Shown one piece after another: positions 59,547 to 64,000 of a stretch of 64,000 bases of DNA (within the stretch, counting starts at the first letter, position 1; every line of letters begins with the position of its first letter). The notes below the pieces were generated by a model. It was given only the letters and a program-made list of their open reading frames with translations, ran no database searches and was not told the DNA's origin. The DNA lies in NCBI GenBank assembly GCA_020726505.1, contig JAHLEZ010000010.1, positions 310,001 to 374,000 of the forward strand, read 5' to 3'. The DNA is from Leptodontidium sp. MPI-SDFR-AT-0119. Taxonomy: Eukaryota; Ascomycota; Leotiomycetes; Helotiales; Leptodontidiaceae. Made by a program: the position numbers and the translations under genes.

Positions 59547-60059
59547 TGGGCTGTCTTGTCTTCATTGGCGAAGCCTGTTATGGGGTTGGAGTAGACAGCC
59601 TTGGCTCATGCAGACTCGCGCCATTTTACTACTTTTCTGATTGCGCCGGACGAAATACCAGCGACAGCGATGGACGGCCCCAGGCTAATATCTGAGGATG
59701 GGATGAGCTGGTGGGATGAGCAGCATAAGGGTGTCAGGATCCTGCATTGATGGCCAGGCTCTAGCTCTAATCGGACTGTGTCCGAACAAGTTTCTCGTCA
59801 ATCTGACTTCCACAGCATGTCAAGAACCTGGGGCTTTCAATTTCTCCACATGAAGCCATCTCCACACTCCACTTCCCCATGACGGCGAAGGATTCAATCG
59901 CATCAATTGGTGGGTTTTTACAACCCCTTCATCCGTGCCGACGCTCATCTTCAGCCTTGGCACTTGGTTATAGCCTCGCGTGCATTTCTTTCAAAAAATG
60001 TTCATCTTGGCCAGCCTCGCTACTTGTTCATTCCCCCAGCTGCAATTGAAACCTTCAGG

Positions 60060-61664
60060 ATGCTTTTCAACCTGTCAATCGGTCGAGTTCTGGCTCTTGC
60101 CATTGCTCTCACTTCTTCGGTTGCTTCCGCAGACAAGGGTCACGAATATTCTGGACCAAAGTCCATCCAAGACTTCAGAAAATGCCATCCATACCATAAT
60201 CCTCCCAAAGACCACCGCCCGAAAATTTACATTAGGGATTCAAAGAACGATACGGATGACATTTCAGCCGAGTTCTTGAGGGGACTGAAAAAGGCCAACT
60301 ATGGAGGAACTTTGGTGCTTCCAAAGGGCAAGACCTTCGTCATCGGGAAGAAATTGGATCTGACATTCCTCAACAACGTTCAAGTAAATCTTGAGGGCAA
60401 GATCTTGGTAAGTCCCAGGTCGCACAGCATTCAACAGACACAGTTGCTAACACTGGATAGTTCACAAACAATATTACCTACTGGCAAAAGAACTACTTCT
60501 ACCATCCATTCCAAAAGTCAATCTCCTTTTGGAAGTGGGGTGGAAAGAATATCAAGATCTTTGGCTCTGGAATCCTCGACGGAAATGGCCAAGCCTGGTA
60601 CGACGGGTTTGCCGGACTGGAAATTCTGGTAAGCTTCAAATCTCACTTGGGCAGCACCCAGCTGACCTAGCTCAAGGACCCTAATAACACCTACTATCGC
60701 CCAATCCTGTTCTATGCCGAGAACGCTACAAATCTCTATATTGAGGGTATAAGGTTCCAAGGTTCTCCCTGCTGGACGAACTTCGTAGTCACCTCAAAGA
60801 ACGTGGTGTATGACAAGGTTGTGATCGAGAATCTGTCGACAAACAAGGTGAGCAATCCCAATTTTGTCATCGCGAACAGAAATTATATTGACATTTGCAG
60901 AACCTTCCAAAGAACACTGATGGATGGGACTCGTACAACGTCGATGGTCTCACAGTCCGCGACGCCTGGGTAAATATTGGCGATGATTGCTTCAGCCCCA
61001 AGCCCAACACTTCCAACATTCTCGTCGAAAACATCTATTGCAACGGCACTCATGGCGTAAGCATGGGATCTATTGGTCAATATGCTGGAGTGAAGGATTA
61101 CATCTACAACGCTCACATTGAGAACGTTACAATGCTGAATGCAGAGGTAAGACCCATGTCAAGTATCATGGATTGTTCGAGCAAGGCTGACATTATCACA
61201 GAACGGAGCTCGGCTCAAGGGATGGGCAGGTCCAAACGTCGGCTACGGATTCATTCAAAATGTTACCTTCAAGAACTTCTACAACTACAACGTGGACTGG
61301 CCCATCGTTCTGGATGCCTGTTACTTCAACGTCAACGCGGTTGGTATCCCCTCCCTTCATGTGTCCTCATCAAAGTGCATCGACTGACGTAGTAATTTTC
61401 TAGACAACTTGCGCCAAGTACCCCTCCCGAGTAGACATGATGGACATCCGCTTCCAGAACTTTACCGGTAGCAGCTCAGGAAAGAACGGGCGCAAGGTGG
61501 CCAAGCTTGTCTGCTCGCCCAATGCAATCTGCAGCAACATCACTCTTGATGATATTGAACTCACAAGTCCAAAGGGCAGCCCACCTGTCGTGATCTGCGA
61601 TGGCATTTCTGGTGGGGTCGGCGTCGATTGCTTGCCTGCTAATTCGACCTTGGCCGCGAAGTGA
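60060..61664 (+). CDS. Exo-polygalacturonase (GH28)
   Basis: Secreted pectin-degrading enzyme of glycoside hydrolase family 28. Six exons (60060-60407, 60461-60628, 60671-60847, 60901-61146, 61202-61339, 61404-61664) give 445 residues. The signal peptide is MLFNLSIGRVLALAIALTSS. Catalytic motifs are KNTDGWDSYNVDG (Asp about 238), GDDCFSPKPNTSN (Asp about 259-260), CNGTHGVSMGSIG (His about 282) and ARLKGWAG (Arg 317 and Lys 319, the RIK equivalent). The form GWDSYN and TDGWD favours an exo-acting enzyme. All exon junctions are in frame and mostly fall at codon borders. Several N-glycosylation sequons (NNTYY, NATN, NGTH, NVTF) are present. The start was chosen at the ATG giving the signal peptide, although the frame is open upstream. 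Confidence 0.95.
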
Positions 61665-62244
61665 TTGTGGGGCAGAGTAACTGAAGAAAGGGGAAAGCAA
61701 TGGTTCTTGATAATGTATTATAACTTCCAAGGTTGTGCAAGATAGACAAACGTGTTTGCGTAATTTTCAAAAAAAAAAAATGATGGCCCTTCTTCCACTT
61801 GGGAGGCCTAACAGTATATACGTATTCGGTGAAAATACAGTAAGAGGCTTCCATACCTGTTGTTTCATCTTAGAAGGTGACACTGTGCTTCTCTGAGATC
61901 TGCAATGATCCAATTAATTTTCTGGTGCTAATGGTTGGGAAGGGGCAAATCAAGGGTTATTCCAATCAATCGCCTATTTCTGTTTGTCACCCTTCTTTGT
62001 ACCCCCCACTCGCAATTGATACAGCCGGGGTTGACAGCATGGGAAGTAGCTATAGCTATCATTGATCGTAACTCCGAAGGAAAATACCGACTTGGCCCCA
62101 CTGTACTGGCCGTGAACCAAAGAGACGAGCAAAGCAGGGGGACAAAAAAATATCCCAGATACCCAATCCGTCCCAAACCCCACAAAATCGTATTGATGCT
62201 GATATCAAAACCACGCCAAAATTATCAGATATCCAAGCCGAACC
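61665..62244. other. Intergenic region between convergent genes
   Basis: No gene was recognised. An A run lies near 61770-61780. Confidence 0.5.
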
Positions 62245-63139
62245 TCAAATTTCATGATGCACCTGTCTCAAATGCCGGATGAGATGATCCTTCCTCACAA
62301 ATCCATTCCGTCCGGACTTGTTACGGTGTGGGAAGTGGCAAGCGTGAGGATTCACGCTCAAGCGTGTTCGTTTGTGGCGGCGAAGCTCGTGGATACGTTT
62401 GTATGTGTGAGAGCATCCTGTGATATCGCAGATGAATGGATGGTATCTGGAGATATTGTAAGTGGAATGAATACTAGTAGAGATAAATGCGAGCAAGGAT
62501 TCGAGACTTACGTTGGCGATCTTAGCTGACTATTTATGCGATGCTTCAGAGACGCCTTTGAAATTGAAGTCTCCGTGGTCGCACTTGATGAAAACTCAGT
62601 TGAAACGGAAGTATCTCGAAGCATTAGAGAGTGATCTTTGTCGCCCGAGAGGACACCATGTGTTGCCACGGAGGTTGGATCGTGTGTGAGATGACTGGCA
62701 ACCACAAGGATAGCTGTGAGTAAAACAGTTGAACAATGGGAATGGCACTCACCTCGCGAGGTTGGAGTCAAATGACCACAGATCGATCTCTGGATTATTG
62801 TCCAGCAGTTAGTACCCATAAGCAAACTTCGTGCGGAAGCTCACAGTTGAACTCCACGTCATGGTTCAAGTCAAAGATATCGAAGGAGTCCCCGAGCTGG
62901 GTTGCATCAACATAATCAAGACTGGTTGCCGGTACTTTCGTGCCAACATGTATCTGAAGAAATGGAAGTTGCTGGTAGTTGTGATTCATGGATTCAGTTC
63001 CATTTCCAAAGCCCCCTTGAATACTCGGGAACTTCGGTTGTCCAACACTCAAGTCTTCCCTCATCTGCATCCCACCTCCCACAAATCCTCCCATTCCTTC
63101 GATATTTCTCGAGGAGACATTCTTGCTGTTCGTAGCCAT
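62245..63139 (-). CDS. C2H2-type zinc-finger protein with two defective fingers
   Basis: Three exons (63139-62845, 62713-62512, 62446-62245) join in frame to 232 residues. The N-terminal part is Gly/Asn-rich and ends in an acidic patch (GDSFDIFDLNHDVEFN). The C-terminus carries two finger-like units common in fungal regulators. Finger 1 reads CDITGCSHTYKRIHELRRHK and then RTR, where an H is expected as the last ligand. Finger 2 ends SGRNGFVRKDHLIRHLRQVH, but its start CHFPHRNK lacks the second Cys. Each finger therefore misses one ligand. A small intermediate exon (62789-62753) would break the frame, so I treat 62844-62714 as one 131-base intron. It may be a decaying transcription factor; the model is moderate in confidence. 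Confidence 0.6.
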
Positions 63140-64000
63140 CGTCTCAATAGAGAGAGCGACATTCCTACTCACAGCATTTGTGCAGGTAATGGGTCTAAAG
63201 AGCAGTGCTCTCTGAATCGTACAGAGTAAAGGGTCAAGGCATCAGAATCGAGGAGTGAATTTGGGCAACCGAGCCCCAGTATCATGTAAGCACTGGTCTT
63301 TGGCAAGAAAGCTATAATTCAGTCATACTAGTTAGTTCCAAAACTACAGGAGCGCAATAGCTAAACGGCTATATAGTGGTGTTCTGTATAGTTAGCATGA
63401 TACCAGTGAGACCATGAAAAGATCCAGGATAATTTCCAACTAGGCCTGTAAACGATTCAAACGAGCCAGTCTCCGATTGTTGCACAGTAGGTATACTCCA
63501 AGTTACAATCAATATCCAGCATGAAATCTATGTTGGAATGTGGTAAGACTCCGTGATAAAGCTAGGCCATCCCGTATTGTTTCCGCTGTTTTGCATCCAG
63601 AGGTCCTTCCTTAGCACTGTCTTTGCTGATAGCTACCGTGGACCCCAGCCAAAGTGGTCAGTTAAACCCAGTAAAGACTTCCACATGGATCAGCACCGAG
63701 GATGCCTCTAAAATCTCAAAGCCAGATTAAAGAATGCTTCCGTCCTTGGTCCAGGCGTCGGTGGGCCACCGCGGCAAAAATGAAGACTATCACGGGATGT
63801 GAAAAAGTAATCCTGTTCAAGCCATTATTTCCATGGCGCGGAAATGTATTAGCTGAACCTGCCAAGCCATGTTTTGTTTGGGTCCTGTGGGAGTCCTGTG
63901 GGAGTTCCTGTCTCATAAAAGAAATCGGGAGCCAGATCCAGTCACGAAGAACTCCAGTACGAGGGCAATTAAAAAGCGAAAAGCTTCCCAGAGGGGAATC
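63140..64000. other. Window end, no gene seen
   Basis: Open frames are short. A repeated GTCCTGTGGGAG pair lies near 63882-63905. No domain was recognised. Confidence 0.5.

Larger units (their letters stand above)
58146..60059. other. Divergent intergenic region, 1.9 kb
   Basis: This region holds the promoters of the trehalase-like gene and the polygalacturonase gene, a poly-C tract and a 10-base triplet repeat. No gene was recognised. Confidence 0.5.

Noticed and set aside
62753..62789. A 37-base exon in the C2H2 gene with good splice sites
   Set aside because: Including it creates a stop (T|AG) and shifts the frame; skipping it keeps the frame.
1..64000. CRISPR array, prophage or bacterial operon
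   Set aside because: The window is eukaryotic, with spliced genes and no regularly spaced repeats.

Overview
The window is eukaryotic nuclear DNA, most likely from a filamentous ascomycete (Pezizomycotina). Genes carry short introns of about 45-220 bases with GTRNGT donors and YAG acceptors. Several families are typical of such fungi: an Egh16/GAS-type secreted protein, a sedolisin-type S53 peptidase, a Zn2Cys6 regulator, a 2EXR protein, a Dabb protein and a GPR1/FUN34/YaaH transporter. The secreted peptidase, exo-polygalacturonase, type-B carboxylesterase and Egh16-like protein suggest a plant-associated or plant-degrading lifestyle; a class such as Leotiomycetes or Sordariomycetes is only inferred. 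Exon models were built by hand, and each reported model keeps its reading frame across all splice junctions unless stated.

Layout. 0.7-18 kb: chaperonin CCT3 (+), a PRKRIP1/DUF1168 protein (-), a 2047-residue repetitive coiled-coil protein (-), an Egh16-like secreted protein (-), ribosomal protein eL27 (+) and a GPR1/FUN34-type transporter with an in-frame TAG (+). 18.7-32 kb: a 2EXR protein (-), a cytochrome b561-like protein (-), allantoicase (+), an ankyrin-DIL protein (+) and a TBC Rab-GAP with a very repetitive leader (+). 33.5-41.6 kb: a carboxylesterase (-), two N-terminally truncated relics lying head to head (subtilisin S8 and MFS transporter), a poly-C tract and an S53 peptidase (-).

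42.7-53.3 kb: an OGFr-domain protein (+), then a run that may be a small metabolic cluster: Dabb protein (-), a divergent Zn2Cys6 regulator (+), a quinate/sugar-type MFS permease (+), an Ldh_2-type dehydrogenase (+) and a frameshifted alpha/beta hydrolase (-). The Dabb gene has three exons and shows only after splicing. 54-64 kb: a protein kinase broken by one TAG (-), whose open frame overlaps the tail of a divergent neutral trehalase (-), then an exo-polygalacturonase (+) and a C2H2 protein with both fingers defective (-).

Housekeeping genes concentrate in the first half. The second half mixes secreted enzymes, a candidate cluster and several decayed genes, as expected of an accessory region. 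Three G/C homopolymers of 22-25 bases and a telomere-like run are the most unusual non-coding features. No tRNA, rRNA, CRISPR array or intact transposon was found.
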